A stretch of 64,000 nt of DNA from Bettongia penicillata ogilbyi (lineage: Eukaryota > Chordata > Mammalia > Diprotodontia > Potoroidae): NCBI GenBank assembly GCA_023548195.1, contig JAJHZJ010000808.1, positions 3,887,182 through 3,951,181 on the forward strand. The letters are read 5' to 3'. Positions 21,315-32,190 of the stretch are shown in pieces. The number at the start of each line of letters is the position of its first letter. The stretch's first letter is position 1. The notes beneath the pieces are model-generated. The model did no database searches. It was not told where the DNA came from and saw only the letters and a list, made by a program, of their open reading frames with translations. Position numbers and translations under genes: made by a program.

Positions 21315-22416
21315 TCATTCTTGTGCTTGAAGGTCAAATTTTCTTTTCAGCTCTGGCCTTTTCATCAAGAATACTTGAAAGTCCTCTATTTTATTGAAAG
21401 ACCACTTTTTCCCCTGAAGTAATATATTCAGTTTTGCTGGGTAGGTGATTCTTGGTTTGAGTCCTAGTTCCTTTGACTTCTGGAATATCATATTCCATGC
21501 CCTTCTATCCCTTAATGTAGAAGATGCTAGATCTTGTGTTATCTTGATTGTATTTCCACAATACTTGAATTGTTTCTTTCTAGCTGCTTGCAATATTTTC
21601 TGCTTGACCTGGGAATTCTGGAATTTGGCCACAATGTTCCTAAGAGTTTCTCTTTTTGGATCTCTTTCAGGAGGGGATCGGTGGATTCTTCCAATATTTA
21701 TTTTGCCTTCTGGTTCTAGAATATCAGGGACGTTTTCCTTGAAAATTTCATGAAAGATGATGTCTATGCTTTTTTTTTGATCATGGCTTTCAGGTAGTCC
21801 CATAATTTTTAAATTGTCTCTCCTGGATCTATTTTCCAGGTCAGTTGTTTTTCCAATGAGTTATTTCACATTCTCTTACATTTTTTCATTCTTTTGGTTT
21901 TGTTTGGTGACTTCTTGGTTTCTCATAAAGTCATTAGACTCCATCTGTTTCATTCTAATTTTGAGAGAACTATTTTCTTCAGTGAGCTTTTGAACCTCCT
22001 TTTCCAATTGGCTCATTCTGCTTTTGAAAGCATTCTTCTCCTCATTGGCTTTTTGAACCTCTTTTGCCAATTGAGTTGGCCTATTTTTCAAGGAGTTATT
22101 TTCTTCAGCAATTTTTTGGGTCTCCTTTAGCAAGATGTTGACCTACTTTTCATGCTTTTCTTGCATCTGTCTCATTTCTCTTCCCAGTTTTTCCTCCACC
22201 TCTCTCACTTGATTTTCAAAATCTTTTTGAGCTCTTCCATGGCCTCAGCCCACTGAATATTTATTTTGGATGTTTGGGATACAGAAGGCTTGACTTCTAT
22301 GTCTTTCCCTGGTGGTAGGCATTGTTCATCCTTTTCTGAGAGGGTTGGAGGAGATATCTGTTCACCAAGAAAGTAACCTTCTATGGTCTTATTTTTTTTT
22401 CCCTTTTTTTGGGCAT
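21315..22416 (-). pseudogene. HAL1 H3 ORF1 relic
   Basis: Start at 22,416 (MPKKRE/K-type, with IRP..EGYFLG). The coiled coil is open at 22,133-21,876 (LKETQKIAEENNSLKNRPTQLAKEVQKANEEKNAF...). The RNA-binding and C-terminal half is open at 21,803-21,315 (MGLPESHDQKKSIDIIFHEIFKENVPDILEPEGKINIGRIHRSPPERDPKRETLRNIVAKF... to KRPELKRKFDLQAQE). Stops near 22,136 and a break near 21,850 separate the halves. The C-terminal 162 codons are the best surviving RRM/CTD region in the window. Confidence 0.75.
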
Positions 22417-23934
22417 TTTCCCAACCAGTTACTTGACGTTTGGGTCCTTTGTCAAGAGTAGGGTATACTCTGGGAATCTGTGAGATCTCAGTTCCTCCAA
22501 TGTGGCACGATCAAATGTGTACTGCTCTGGACACATAGAAGGAATTTTGTGTCCAGCATCTTAGCAGATATCTCTCCACAGCCACCTGGCCTCAAGTTCC
22601 CATATCAGCACTGGGGGCTGATTTTCAGATAAGCTGGATGGGCAGGGTCACCATTCAGTGTGAGACAAAGACCAGTTCAGCCAGGGCCTCCACCAAGGGC
22701 TCAGGTAAGACTCAGCTCTTCAGTGCCCTGAGGGATTTTTACATTCCAACAATGGAGCTTCCTTAGGGGCTTCTGTGCTGGCTCTGTGGCTGCTGCCTGC
22801 TGCTGGAGCTATGGGAAGGCCCTTCTCCCTTCCTTGCCCGCTGACAAAACCCTGTCACTGACCTTTTTTGTCTGTGGGTGTCGCACCGCTCAGCCAAGAC
22901 TGGACTGGGCTCCACACTCGGCTCCGCATCTGGCACAACCGATGTTTCCGTGAGCCTTTCAGGTCTCCGTGGGCCTTTAAGGTCACCATGGGCTGGAAAT
23001 CTCCTCCACTCTGTTGTTCTCCACTTCTGCTGCTCCAAAATTTGTTGAGAGTCCCTCTCTACAGGTATTTTATGAGCTGTGGGGAGGACCCTGCATAAGT
23101 GTGTCTTTCTAGTCTGCCATCTTGGCTCCGCCCCCCAAATTTGAAATTCTGAAAATCAAAGGACAGATTAATAAAATTGAAATTAAGAAAACCGTTGAAC
23201 TAATAAACTTGAGATGATTTTATGAAAAAATCATTAAAATAAACCTTTAGCTTTTTGGAAAAAAGAGAAAATCAAATTATCTGTATCAAAAATGCAAAAG
23301 GTGAATTTCCCATCAATGAAGAGGAAATTAAAATATAAATTTTGAGCTCTTTTGCCAAATTATATGCCAAAAAATTTGAGTCTTTGTGAAAGGATGCTAT
23401 TTGCAAAAAATATAAATTGCCCAGACTAATAGAAGAGGAAATAATGCTTAAACAACCTCATTTCCAAAAAGAAGTTGAAGAAGCCATCAATGTACTCCCT
23501 GACAGAAAATCTCTAGGGCCAGATGGATTTACAAGGGAATTCTATGAAACATTTAGACAACAATTGATTCCAATGACATGTAAACTATTAAGGAAAAAGG
23601 TGAAGATGGAGTCCTAACTAATTCTTTTTAGGACTCAAACATGGTGCTGATACCTAAACCAGGAACAGCCAAAACAGAGAAAGAAAATTATAGATCAATT
23701 ACCCTAATGAGTATAGATGTGAAAATTTTAAATAAAATATTAGCAAAGACATTACAGCCACTTGTCTTGAGGATAATACTCTTTGAGTAGGTAGGATTTA
23801 TAGTAGGAATGCAGGACTGGTTCAGTATCAGGAAAACTATCAGCATAATTGACCATAACAACAACAAAACTAACAGAAACCATATGATTATCTCAATAGA
23901 TGCAGAAAAAACTTTTGACAAAATACAACAGAGC

Positions 23935-24060
23935 TAGACAAAATAATAAACAAAACAAAATAAACAAACAAAACAAAAACATAAACAAAACAAAGTAAAC
24001 AAATAAAGCAAAAACATAAACAAAACGAAAAAGATAAAGAAAGACAAAATAATAACAAAA
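23935..24060 (+). repeat. AAACA/AAAC simple repeat replacing the L1 reverse-transcriptase core
   Basis: Runs of 'aaacaaaacaaaataaac' type. The second L1 has about 710 bases of reverse-transcriptase sequence at this point (39,537-40,250), so here the core was deleted and simple-repeat sequence fills the join. Confidence 0.7.
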
Positions 24061-24639
24061 CTCAACTGTTTCTGCTTCCCTTTGTTTCTGGTACAAAATG
24101 TCCAGAATATGAAGGGAGTTAATGAAAAGAAATACAAGGAAATGTGACCTAGCCCTTCCAGATCTTATGTTGTATTACCAAGCAGCAGTTTTCAAAACTA
24201 CTTGGTACTAACTAAGAAACAGAGTTTTGGATCAATGGAATAGGTTAGGTATAAAAGACATAATAGTCAATTACTATAGTAATTTATGCTTGATAAGACC
24301 AAAGACCCCAATTTCTTGGGTAAGAACTCACTAACAGAAATTGCTAGAAAAAATGGAAAATAGTATGGTAAAAACTAGGCATAGACCAACATCTTACACC
24401 ATATACCAAGATAAAGTCAAAATGGTCCATGATTTAGATATAATGACTTGTACTATAAGCAAACTGGGAGAGCAAGTAATGTTTACTGTCAGATTCATAG
24501 AATGGAAGAATTTATGACCAAAGAAGGCATAGAGAACATTATGAAATGGAGAATGGATAACTTTGATTACATTAAATTGAAAAGGTTTTACACAAGGAAA
24601 AACAATGCAACTATAGTATTAATGCAGGACTTTGGATAG

Positions 24640-25185
24640 ATAATGTAAGGCACTATGACTGAATTTTAATTTTGGTTCAGACTATCCTGACAATAATGCA
24701 CACTTCAAGCACATTAGTTAATAGAAAGTACTATTTACTGATTATAAGCCACTAAATGACATAAATTATGTGAATATATACATATATGTGTGTGTGTGTG
24801 TGTGTGTGTGTATGTCACCATGTTGAGGAAGCATCTACATCTGGGTGGAAAATTCCTGGGCAATGTGTCCATCTCATAGGTGAGACTTCCTTTTGACTAA
24901 AAGAAGAATTCTCTCTTTATAGGACAAGGTGTCTAAAAATAGCTATATATGATGTGACCATCTGTTCTAGGGATTGGATGTTTGCATTCCTCCAAGGGTG
25001 GCTAATCCCTTAAGGAGGCAAAAATCCTTCCAGGAGCATGGAAAATGATATGGGGTTGATCTAGTCTTTTCTTCTCAGCAAGTCATGTCATGTGACTAGG
25101 TCATGCAGGTGACACAAGTCTCTGCATGATTTTATAAATTCAATACAGAAAACCTAAAAATTTTAATTTCCCTTACAGCAACACA
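24640..25185 (+). mobile_element. Shared ~0.55-kb insertion in L1 ORF2, LTR-like
   Basis: Separates the KRFYTRKNNAT segment from the RREAENWETIF segment of ORF2 in both L1 copies (second at about 40,805-41,310). The ends TGTAAG (24,645) and CTTACA (25,176) form an inverted TG...CA pair, suggesting a solo LTR. No convincing target duplication is seen. It includes a TG microsatellite (24,787-24,812). Confidence 0.4.
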
Positions 25186-26289
25186 GATTAGGAGGGAAGC
25201 AGAAAACTGGGAAACAATTTTTATAGCCTATGTCTCTGATAAAGGTTTCATTTCTAAAATATAGGGAGAATTGGATCAAATTTATAACAATACATTTCAT
25301 TCCCCCATTGACAAATGGTCAAAGGATATGAACGGGCAGGTTTCAGTTGAAGAAATTAAAATTATCTAAGCTCATATGAAAAAATTCTTTAAATCATTCT
25401 TGATTAGAGAAATACAAATCAAAACATCTCTGAGGTACCATCAGATTGACTAACATGAAAAACAGGAATATGATAAATGTTGAAGATGTGGGAAAAATGG
25501 AACACTGATGCATGATTGGTGGAATTTTGAACTGATCTAATAATTCTGGAGAGCAATTTGGAACTGTGACCAAAGGTTATAAAACTGCATAAGTTTGGAC
25601 CCAGCAATACATCTCCTAGGTCTGAATCTCAAACAGATCGTAAAAATAAGAAAAGAACCCACATGTACAAAAATATTTATAGCCATTCTTTTTGCATTGG
25701 CCGAGAACTGGAAATTAAGAGGATACCTCTCAACTGGGGAATGGCTGAACAAGTTGTGGTATATGAATGTAATGGAATACTATTGAGATATAAGAAATGA
25801 TGAGCAGACTTCAGACAAACCTGAAAAAACTTTTATGAACTCATGCTGAGTGAAGTGAGCAGAACCAGAAGAACATTTTACCCATTAATGGCCACATTGT
25901 ATGATGACTGACTTTGATAGACTTAGTTCTTCTCAGTGTTACAAGAATCTAAGATAACTCCAAAAGACTCATGATGGAAAATGTTGTCTACTTCCAGAGA
26001 AAGAACTCTGGACTCTGAATGCAGTTCCGAGCATACTATTTGCTCTCTCTCTGTTTGTTTGATTTCTTCTTTCTCACAGTTCCTCCCATTGGTTCAAATT
26101 CCTTTTCATCACATGAGCAATGTGAAAATATGTGCATGAAGAGCTTATATCAGATTGCATGGTCTCTTGGGAAGGGGGAAGGAGGAAAGATTAGAAAATT
26201 TAGAGTTCAAAATCTTATGGATGAAAACTAAAAATCAATCAAATAAACAAAGGAATGAATAAACAAAAGAATAAATAAATGAAAGAAAA

Positions 26290-26600
26290 GATTCAGTGCC
26301 AGGCACTGCTCTAAATGCTGGATATACCAGTAGAAACACAATGTCCATGCTCTCAAGCAACTTACTTTCTAATAGAGAAGATAACATATAAAGGGAAATT
26401 TTCAAGAGGACTCAGGAATGATGGGGCGATCCACAGCAAAAGCAACATGGTGGGAAATGAAGAGAAGGATGGCCCGAGTTGGAGGTGGGGATGGGGTAGG
26501 GACACTCCTTTAATGGAGATTCTTGAGTAAGGATGATGACCATGTCCAGTTTGAGTTTTGGGAAGTTCACTTTGAATCAACCTAGTTTGGGTCTCATTCA
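26290..26600 (+). repeat. Module E, copy 1 (dispersed repeat-like)
   Basis: Reads 'cagtgccaggcactgctcta', 'acacaatgtccatgctctca', 'cttactttctaatagagaag'. Paralogues are at 42,900-43,200 and 46,450-46,620. The order (size of pool, 'ctcaagg.act', 'ttctaatggagaag') resembles an old interspersed mammalian repeat, but I cannot name the family. Confidence 0.5.
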
Positions 26601-26744
26601 TCTTTTCTCATGCAGTCCCCTGTGATGAATCCTTGGCTCCCCCTAGAGTCCTTACTATCCTTTCTACTTTTGCTTTTGGTTAAAGATTTCAAAACTTTTG
26701 AGTTAATTAAAACTCAGCCCAGTCTTAAGATGGCTATATATCTA

Positions 26745-26925
26745 TCCATGAATACATGCATGTGTATATATTTGTTTGCATATATACATAGACATATGTG
26801 TGCATATGGACAAATACATATACAGTTACCCACACCAATACACACACAATATGGTGCTTGGTGTTTCCATGTGTATTTGTGTGTGGATGTGTGTGTTTGC
26901 ATGTGTGTGCTCTCTCACATGCATG
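26745..26925 (+). repeat. TATG/CACA/TGTG microsatellite cluster
   Basis: A compound run of 'catgtgtatatatttg', 'cacaccaatacacacacaat' and 'gtgtgtggatgtgtgtg' segments. The homologous cluster is at 43,330-43,510. Open frames across it on both strands are simple-repeat artefacts. Confidence 0.8.
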
Positions 26926-26937
26926 CAATTCATTTAT

Positions 26938-28430
26938 TCCATATTTAGACTTGAGTGAGAAAAAGTTATAGCATTTAAAAATAAGAGTCAGACATGATTT
27001 TCTCCAAAATCCCCTCTAGTCTCAAGTTTCAAAGATATTATGCTTCAGGTTACCATAAATTTGCCACCTGCTGTTGTAAGTAGCAATCCTTTTCCTTCCT
27101 CCCATCCATACCTGACCAGTGAGAGCAGAGAGACACTTGAGCATGACCTTTCCCCCAGTGGTGGGTTAGCTTTCCCCCACCATGCCAGTGGCTTCAGCAC
27201 CCTCAGATGGTGTTGCCAAAGTACATGGTTTCTTCCCAGAAGTTTTAATGTGTGATTTCTCTGTTGAACTGGGGTTTCTGGACTCTCTGTCTAAGCCCCT
27301 TTTCATAAAACTGAAAGTGCTTGAGAAAGTAATGAGAAATACCATGAACAACTGAACAAATCCAGAAATTATTACAGAGGACAAGCCAATTCTCAGTGTG
27401 TGGGACAATGATTGGTGGGAGACCATGAAACTGTTTACAAGGGATTTGGGAATCCCTATATGTTTAACACAGAACCTGGCACATGGGAGGTGCTTTATAA
27501 ATGCCAGCTATTACATATATAACCTATATCTGATTGTTTGCCATCTCAGGAAAGGGGAAGAAAGGAATAGAAGGAAAGATAGAATTTGGAATTTAAAAGT
27601 TTAAAAATTGGTTTCAACATGTAATTGTAGGGAAAAATAAAATGTATTTGAAAATAAATGCCAGCTATTATTCTTGTTCTTATTTTATGTATGCCAAAAT
27701 ATTACCATTTCCATGTTTTAACATCACAAAATGTATGGCATGACTCATTATAATAAATAAACATGCTTTCTGAAGCCTGAGTAAATGACACCCCTTCTCT
27801 ATATCTGTGCAAATGTGGGCCTAGGATTTTGTGAATATAAGGAACTCCTGGTGTGGAATCTCCCTCTAGCCCAGCAGTGGAGTGGAGAGACTGCCCTGAG
27901 CACATACCCTGACACCAAACAAACAAAACTCTCTGGCTACGGTTGGTGAGAAGACTGAGGAGTTACTACAGGAAGTTGACTTCAGTTTAGCAACTTCCTG
28001 ATCTCTTTGGTCACTTTGAGATTGTTTCTGTTGCCAGAACCTGATGCACTTGATGCACTAACTTACCCATTTTAGTGAATCCTCCATTAACTCAAGGTTG
28101 ATATTTGTACTTTTTCCTTTTTTGGGGAAAATATGAATCAGTTACATTTTTGGTGAAGATCGAGTGTGTGGGTGTGGGGTTGGTGAGTCCCAGAAGAAAA
28201 TCGCTTTGGTACAAGGAGCTCAAGACATGTTCCTTTTCACCTGACTTTTTTAGGTCACATGGAATTGATCTCATCCATCATCTGGTAAGTGTCTTTAAGC
28301 AGTCATTTCTTGATTGTTCTAGGGAATGTAGTGGTCATGTCCCTAGCTCTTGACTCCAGGCTGACTGGTAGTGGAGCAGTTTTGGTTTCTTTCTGATGCC
28401 TTACAAAATGAATGAGAGTTTGGAAGGTGG
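26938..28430 (+). repeat. High-identity segment shared with 43,533-45,025
   Basis: About 1.49 kb is near-identical between the two units; even short frames at 27,702-27,926 and 28,092-28,274 are repeated unchanged at 44,298-44,522 and 44,688-44,870. Sequence on both sides diverges visibly: microsatellites to the left, and 'gaactgtgggccccattgct' versus 'gagctggaggccaccattgc' to the right. This pattern suggests gene conversion. The block contains an L1-like tail (27,530-27,660) and most of module B. Confidence 0.75.
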
Positions 28431-28560
28431 TAGAGGGAGGGAACTGTGGGCCCCATTGCTATCAATGCGAAACCATTCTTGGCAGGAGGTGCAGATAGCT
28501 TTATCATAGTTCAGGTTAACAAAAGACATTGCTCTAGCCAGCCTTCAGCTTTCTGTTATG
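27690..28560 (+). repeat. Module B, copy 3
   Basis: Same landmarks as other copies: 'accatttccatgttttaaca', 'gccctgagcacataccctga', 'gcaacttcctgatctctttg', 'catttttggtgaagatcgag', 'ttcttggcaggaggtgcaga'. Copies 3, 5 and 6 share an extra middle part ('cccagaagaaaatcgctttg') that copies 2 and 4 lack. Confidence 0.65.
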
Positions 28561-29290
28561 GCACCATTCCTCCACCTGAGGGCGAAGATAGGAGTGGTGA
28601 AATTATGATACTTAAGGGAAAAAAAAGACTAAAAGGCACTATATTCTAAGGTCTCATTCCCATTCTTGGTTCCTTTGGCTCAAAGTTCCATTTTATTTAC
28701 CCAGATTTCCTTCTCATGAACATCTGTGAGTGACCCAGAAAAAAACAATGACAACCACAGCAAATGTAAAGATTGCAGACCTGAGGGCCGAGTTCATATT
28801 GCCTTCATTTGTACTTCCTTAAAGCAAACCTGCTTTGGAAAAACCCAAATGAGAAATGAAGGCTGCAGATTCAGATTGGGACTTCCTGGTGTTCCATGGT
28901 GGAACTGAGTCTCTAACGTTCTGTTTGAGGTTCTGACAGTAGCCCTCTCCTCTTTCTAAAAATGAAAAATGTTATTCTATGCTAGAGAGAAAGAGAATGA
29001 TATAGTTTGTTAACCATGAGGCAAACTATCATTTTATGGCAAATTTTGCCCTCATTTGGAAGAATTGTGATTTATTCTAAGAACAAGTTTATTAAATGAC
29101 CAATTTTGGTCTTCTTAAAGTTACTCTCAAAGTGATCAGGCCTTCAATAGTAATTTATTAACCTTTTTGTATTGGACAACTTTAAAAATTAAACTTCATG
29201 TTACAGTTGATAAAGTAGCTTATTAGTTATTTTAAGCAGTTCTATGTAGTGCTTAGTTCATGTGAAAGCAGACATGAAAAATATTGGCAA
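28561..29290 (+). repeat. Module G, copy 1
   Basis: Follows B. Paralogous to 45,130-45,840 and 47,690-48,400 through 'aggagtggtgaaattatgat', 'ctcaaagttc', a 'gtgagtgacccagaaaaa' step and 'ggctgcag..agattgggactt'. No reading frame is shared. Position between B and A makes it a regular part of the array. Confidence 0.6.
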
Positions 29291-29299
29291 GCAGGATGA

Positions 29300-30470
29300 T
29301 TTATAGTGAGGTTCCCTTCTGAGTATTTAAGCAGAGCCTCTGCCAACAGGGCACAGGCAGAAGTGTCTGAATGTGATTTATCTTTCTGTGACCACTCAGT
29401 TCCTGAACCATCTCTATCGTGGGCATCTGACTGGCAAAGGAGGCATCTCAGTAGCTGGAGGATCTGTTTCGAAAGGCCAGGAGATAGGATTTTTCTTTCT
29501 GGTCCCATTGAAAGAAGAAGCTTAGACTTGTTAGTTTTTAAAGATAGACCTAAGGTCCCTCAGGACCAGTCTTCTCAGTTCCTGGATGTTGAATCATGGC
29601 CTAGGCTGTACTTTGTGGAGCTGTGTGATGTTTTCTAGGAGCCAAGGCAGGCCTTTAAATTCTCTGGGACTTCTTGGCTACCAGAGCAGCCCTTCTGGTT
29701 CTAAGAGAATTCTGAGGGGCCAGGGCTGTCATTTTGGTTCCCTGGGAACATGGAGTGACCAGGCCAGTGTTTTTGGCTCCATGAAGATAGTTGATGTTCG
29801 AGTCTGTTTTTTAGTGTCTGTGGAAATAGTCAGGGTCTGATCATCCCTTTTGGCTCTCATGTCCAGCCTAGTCTTGGGATTTCTGGGGAGAATGAGAGTC
29901 TATGCTAGTCTTTGTAGTTCTCAGGGCTTCCATGGGCAGCAGGGCAGATCTTTTGGTTCACAAAGAATTGCTAGGGATCAGGGCTGTCACTTAGGTTTCC
30001 TGGGACTTCTACATGGTCAGGACAACCTTTTTGGCTCAATGAGGATAGTTAGGGTCCAAGTCTGTCTTTTTTACTCTCTGGAGATAGTCAGCATCTTACC
30101 ATGTCTTTTTACTCTCAGGTCCATGCTAACCTTGGGATTTCAGGGGAGAATGAGGGTCTCCAGTTGCCTTTGCAGTTGTCTGGTGGCCCTGAGAATTGTG
30201 GCTACTCCTTTTGGCTTACAGATTAGACTGAGAGCTCAGCATCGGTTTCTCTCCTAGAGAGTGTCTTCTAGTTACATATTTAGGAGACTTTTCATCTCTC
30301 AGTTTGATGATAATGAGTCTCTCTATATATTTCTGATGACATCCTTCAATCAGTTAAAAGTCCAGACCATTTCAATAATCTCACATGTGGATGTATAATA
30401 TATGTGTAATTGTAAAATAATAACTCATCGTTGTGATACACGACAAGAATTAAAACAAGAAGATGAAATA
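29300..30470 (+). repeat. Module A, copy 3 (diverged, with an extra 258-bp unit)
   Basis: Aligns to copies 1 and 2 from 'ggcatctcag' (about 29,442) to 'gtccagaccatttcaataat' (30,358), clearly more diverged. The internal unit occurs twice with a 258-bp period (for example 'cagggctgtc' at 29,721 and 29,979), where copies 1 and 2 have it once. The TATATAAAG box is absent at the homologous place, although a TATTTAAG lies upstream at 29,324. The CAGGTGAGC donor-like site has become TGGTGGCC. Confidence 0.65.
29586..30257 (+). other. Open frame of module A copy 3, with one stop
   Basis: Same frame as the 176-codon frame of copies 1 and 2, open for 84 codons, a TGA at 29,838, then 135 more codons from 29,850. 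Recurrent strings are SRSQGRPLNSLG, RILRGQGCHFGSLG, FGSQRIARDQGCHLGFLG and GSMRIVRVQVCLFYSLEIV. The extra 86-codon unit explains the greater length. Coding status is doubtful. Confidence 0.15.
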
Positions 30471-31380
30471 TTATGTCCAGTGAGAGTGGTGTGATTGAAT
30501 ATGTTCTACCCAGCTGAAAATCCTCAAGGTGGATGTTCTAAAGTAAGCAATTGGTTGATGAAAATACATAACCATTACAAGATGTGAAAAAAATGCTATT
30601 TTCAACCAGAGCAACATTTTTAGATAATACCCATTATGCTGAAAATACCCCAGGAGGATTTTCCAAAATAAACAACAATACTTTGAAGTTGGAAAATACA
30701 TCAACATTATAGTGAAATTCATACCGCACTTGAATCCAAGAGCTTATGGGCTCTTGATTTGGACAGTTCACTGATGGCAATTTACGGAGATAATTTCCTG
30801 TCCAGTGTTTTGTACTTGAAGCAATTGACTCAAGAATCAAGTTGCTGTCATATACTATATACTCTTCAAATTCCATAGGATTTCATCGGCCTCTTTGGCT
30901 GAACTTTTGGCCTTGTTGTGGAACATGGCATTTCTTTCATTAATGTAACCAGTAATGTAAGTAGGAGAACATGATACACAGTAAGAGCAAAATGGAGCAG
31001 CAACCACTTTGGAGAGACTGAGCTATTCTCAGCAATACAATGATCTAAGACAATTCCCCAAGACTCATGATGAAGAGAAAGAACTCTGGAGTCTGGATGC
31101 TGATGGAAGCATTCTATTGCCACTGTTTTTGTTTCGCCTTTTTGTTCTAATTATTGTTTCAGGACATGAGGAATGTGGAAAAATGTTTAATATGGTCGTG
31201 CATGTCTTATCCTCTATAAGATTGTTTGTCTTCTGGGTGAGGTGGGAAAGGAGGGAGAAAATGAGGGATAGAATTTGAAACTTAAAACTTTCAAAAATGT
31301 TTAAAAAGGTGTTTTGACATTCAATTGGGGGAAAAATGAATATATATCTGAAAAATGAATTAATGCCACTCATTATTCTT
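30471..31380 (+). repeat. Module A2, copy 3
   Basis: Near full-length partner of 5,304-6,225. Includes a partial tandem element around 'gaaaatcctcaaggtggat' and 'gaaaataccccaggaggat' (about 120 bp apart), and the same L1-like 3' end finishing 'attgggggaaaaatgaatat'. Confidence 0.65.
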
Positions 31381-31905
31381 ATTTTTATTCTATGTATGTC
31401 AAATAGTGCCACTTCTCTATTTCAGCATTCACCAAATGTGTAGTGTGGCTCAGTAGAATCAAGAAGCAGACAAGCCTTCTGAAGCCTGAGTCAATGACCC
31501 ATCTTTTCTATAACTGTCCATATGTGGACATAGGATTTTCTGAGTAGAGGGAACTCCTGATGTGGAAGGAACCTCCCCCTAGCCCTGCCCTGAGTGAGCA
31601 CACAGTCCCACCACCTCTAGGTAAAGATTCCAGGGAGGGTTCGGGGCAGACAGAGAGTTCCTGCAGTTTCACCACCTCCCAATTTCTCTGGTCACTAGGA
31701 CATTGTTTCTGTTGACGCACTAACTTACTCATTTTAGTGCATCCTTCGTTAACCCAAGGCTGATCTTTGTACTTTTACCTCATGTTGAAAAAGAGAAATC
31801 AGTCATATTTTTGGTGAGGATCAAGTGTGTGGGCCAACATTTTCAATGAGAAGGCATTCTTTGCAGGAGGCATAGATAACTTTGTCATAGTTTGGCTTTA
31901 GAAAA
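31381..31905 (+). repeat. Module B, copy 4
   Basis: 'gtgccacttctctatttcag', 'gtgagcacacagtcccacca', 'tgatctttgtacttttacct', 'atttttggtgaggatcaagt', 'ttctttgcaggaggcataga'. Internally shortened like copy 2, joining 'gtgtgtgggccaac' to 'ttttcaatgagaa'. Confidence 0.6.
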
Positions 31906-32190
31906 GCTAACACTTATAAGATTCTGTAGAGTTCACAAAACAATAATAATAAGAGCTAACACTTTTAAAGAATTTTATAGCTTACAAAGCACTTTTAATA
32001 ATAATACTCTGTTTCTTTATAAGGTAGGAGGAATGGAGTGAGGGAGAAAACAGTTTGGAACTTCAACTCTTTTACAAGTAAATGTAAAAATCTATCTTTA
32101 CATGTAAGTGGAAAAAATAAAATACTAGTAAGTGGAAAAAAACAGAATATTGAATTTTGTAATGGAATGTGAAATTTTTTGTTTTTCTAA
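31906..32190 (+). repeat. Modules C (short) and D, copy 2
   Basis: Two to three C half-units ('agctaacacttataagattc', 'tttatagcttacaaagcact') followed by D ('gtttctttataaggtaggag' to 'attattatatttttaaaaag'). It contains the uninterrupted equivalent of the H1 target site of the first unit. Confidence 0.6.

Larger units (their letters stand above)
20258..23136 (-). mobile_element. HAL1-type element H3, minus strand, in the first L1
   Basis: Flanked by exact 14-bp target duplications AAATTTGAAATTCT at 20,244-20,257 and 23,137-23,150. On the minus strand it runs from GGGGGGCGGAGCCAAGATGG through a 5' untranslated region of ~700 bp, ORF1 and a 3' untranslated region with a TG/CA repeat to a T/A-rich tail at 20,258. 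At ~2.9 kb with no ORF2 sequence, it is the most complete half-L1 layout here. The second unit lacks it, so it arrived after the unit duplication. Confidence 0.85.
18775..25847 (+). pseudogene. L1 ORF2 relic (first copy): endonuclease and reverse transcriptase
   Basis: ORF2 encodes the endonuclease and reverse transcriptase for target-primed reverse transcription. Readable pieces are the endonuclease start (ILTVNINGMKSHNKQVDS... then ICCLQETPLKQRDIHRVKIKG, 18,780-18,950) and reverse-transcriptase pieces (PDRKSLGPDGFTREFYETF at about 23,500 and [15 protein letters not shown] at about 23,885-23,930). C-terminal parts are MEEFMTKEGIENIMKWRM and LKQIVKIRKEPTCTKIFIAILFALAENWKLRGYLSTGEW..YMNVMEYY. 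The catalytic D-D segment is gone, replaced by an AACAA-rich run. A solo LTR, HAL1 H3 and another insertion interrupt it. Confidence 0.75.
16310..26275 (+). mobile_element. L1 element (first copy), plus strand, old and heavily invaded
   Basis: Starts TCTGGGAGGCATGGTGGCAG and ends in a marsupial-L1-type 3' untranslated region ('agatcaga..ggagg' style, here 'gggaagggggaaggagg' then 'aaatcaatcaaataaac'). It is paralogous to 32,220-42,760, with the same solo LTR and the same ~0.55-kb insertion in ORF2. A degraded target duplication (aaaagctta / aaaagattc) flanks it. Later changes include HAL1 H3 at 20,258 and loss of the reverse-transcriptase core at 23,935. Not capable of transposition. Confidence 0.8.

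Noticed and set aside
23893..24137. Hydrophobic Phe/Leu/Val frames resembling membrane proteins
   Set aside because: Translation of the AAACA simple repeat on the minus strand.
26610..26948. 112-codon frame with Cys/His-rich stretch
   Set aside because: Runs through the TG/CA microsatellites; not conserved in frame at 43,200-43,540.
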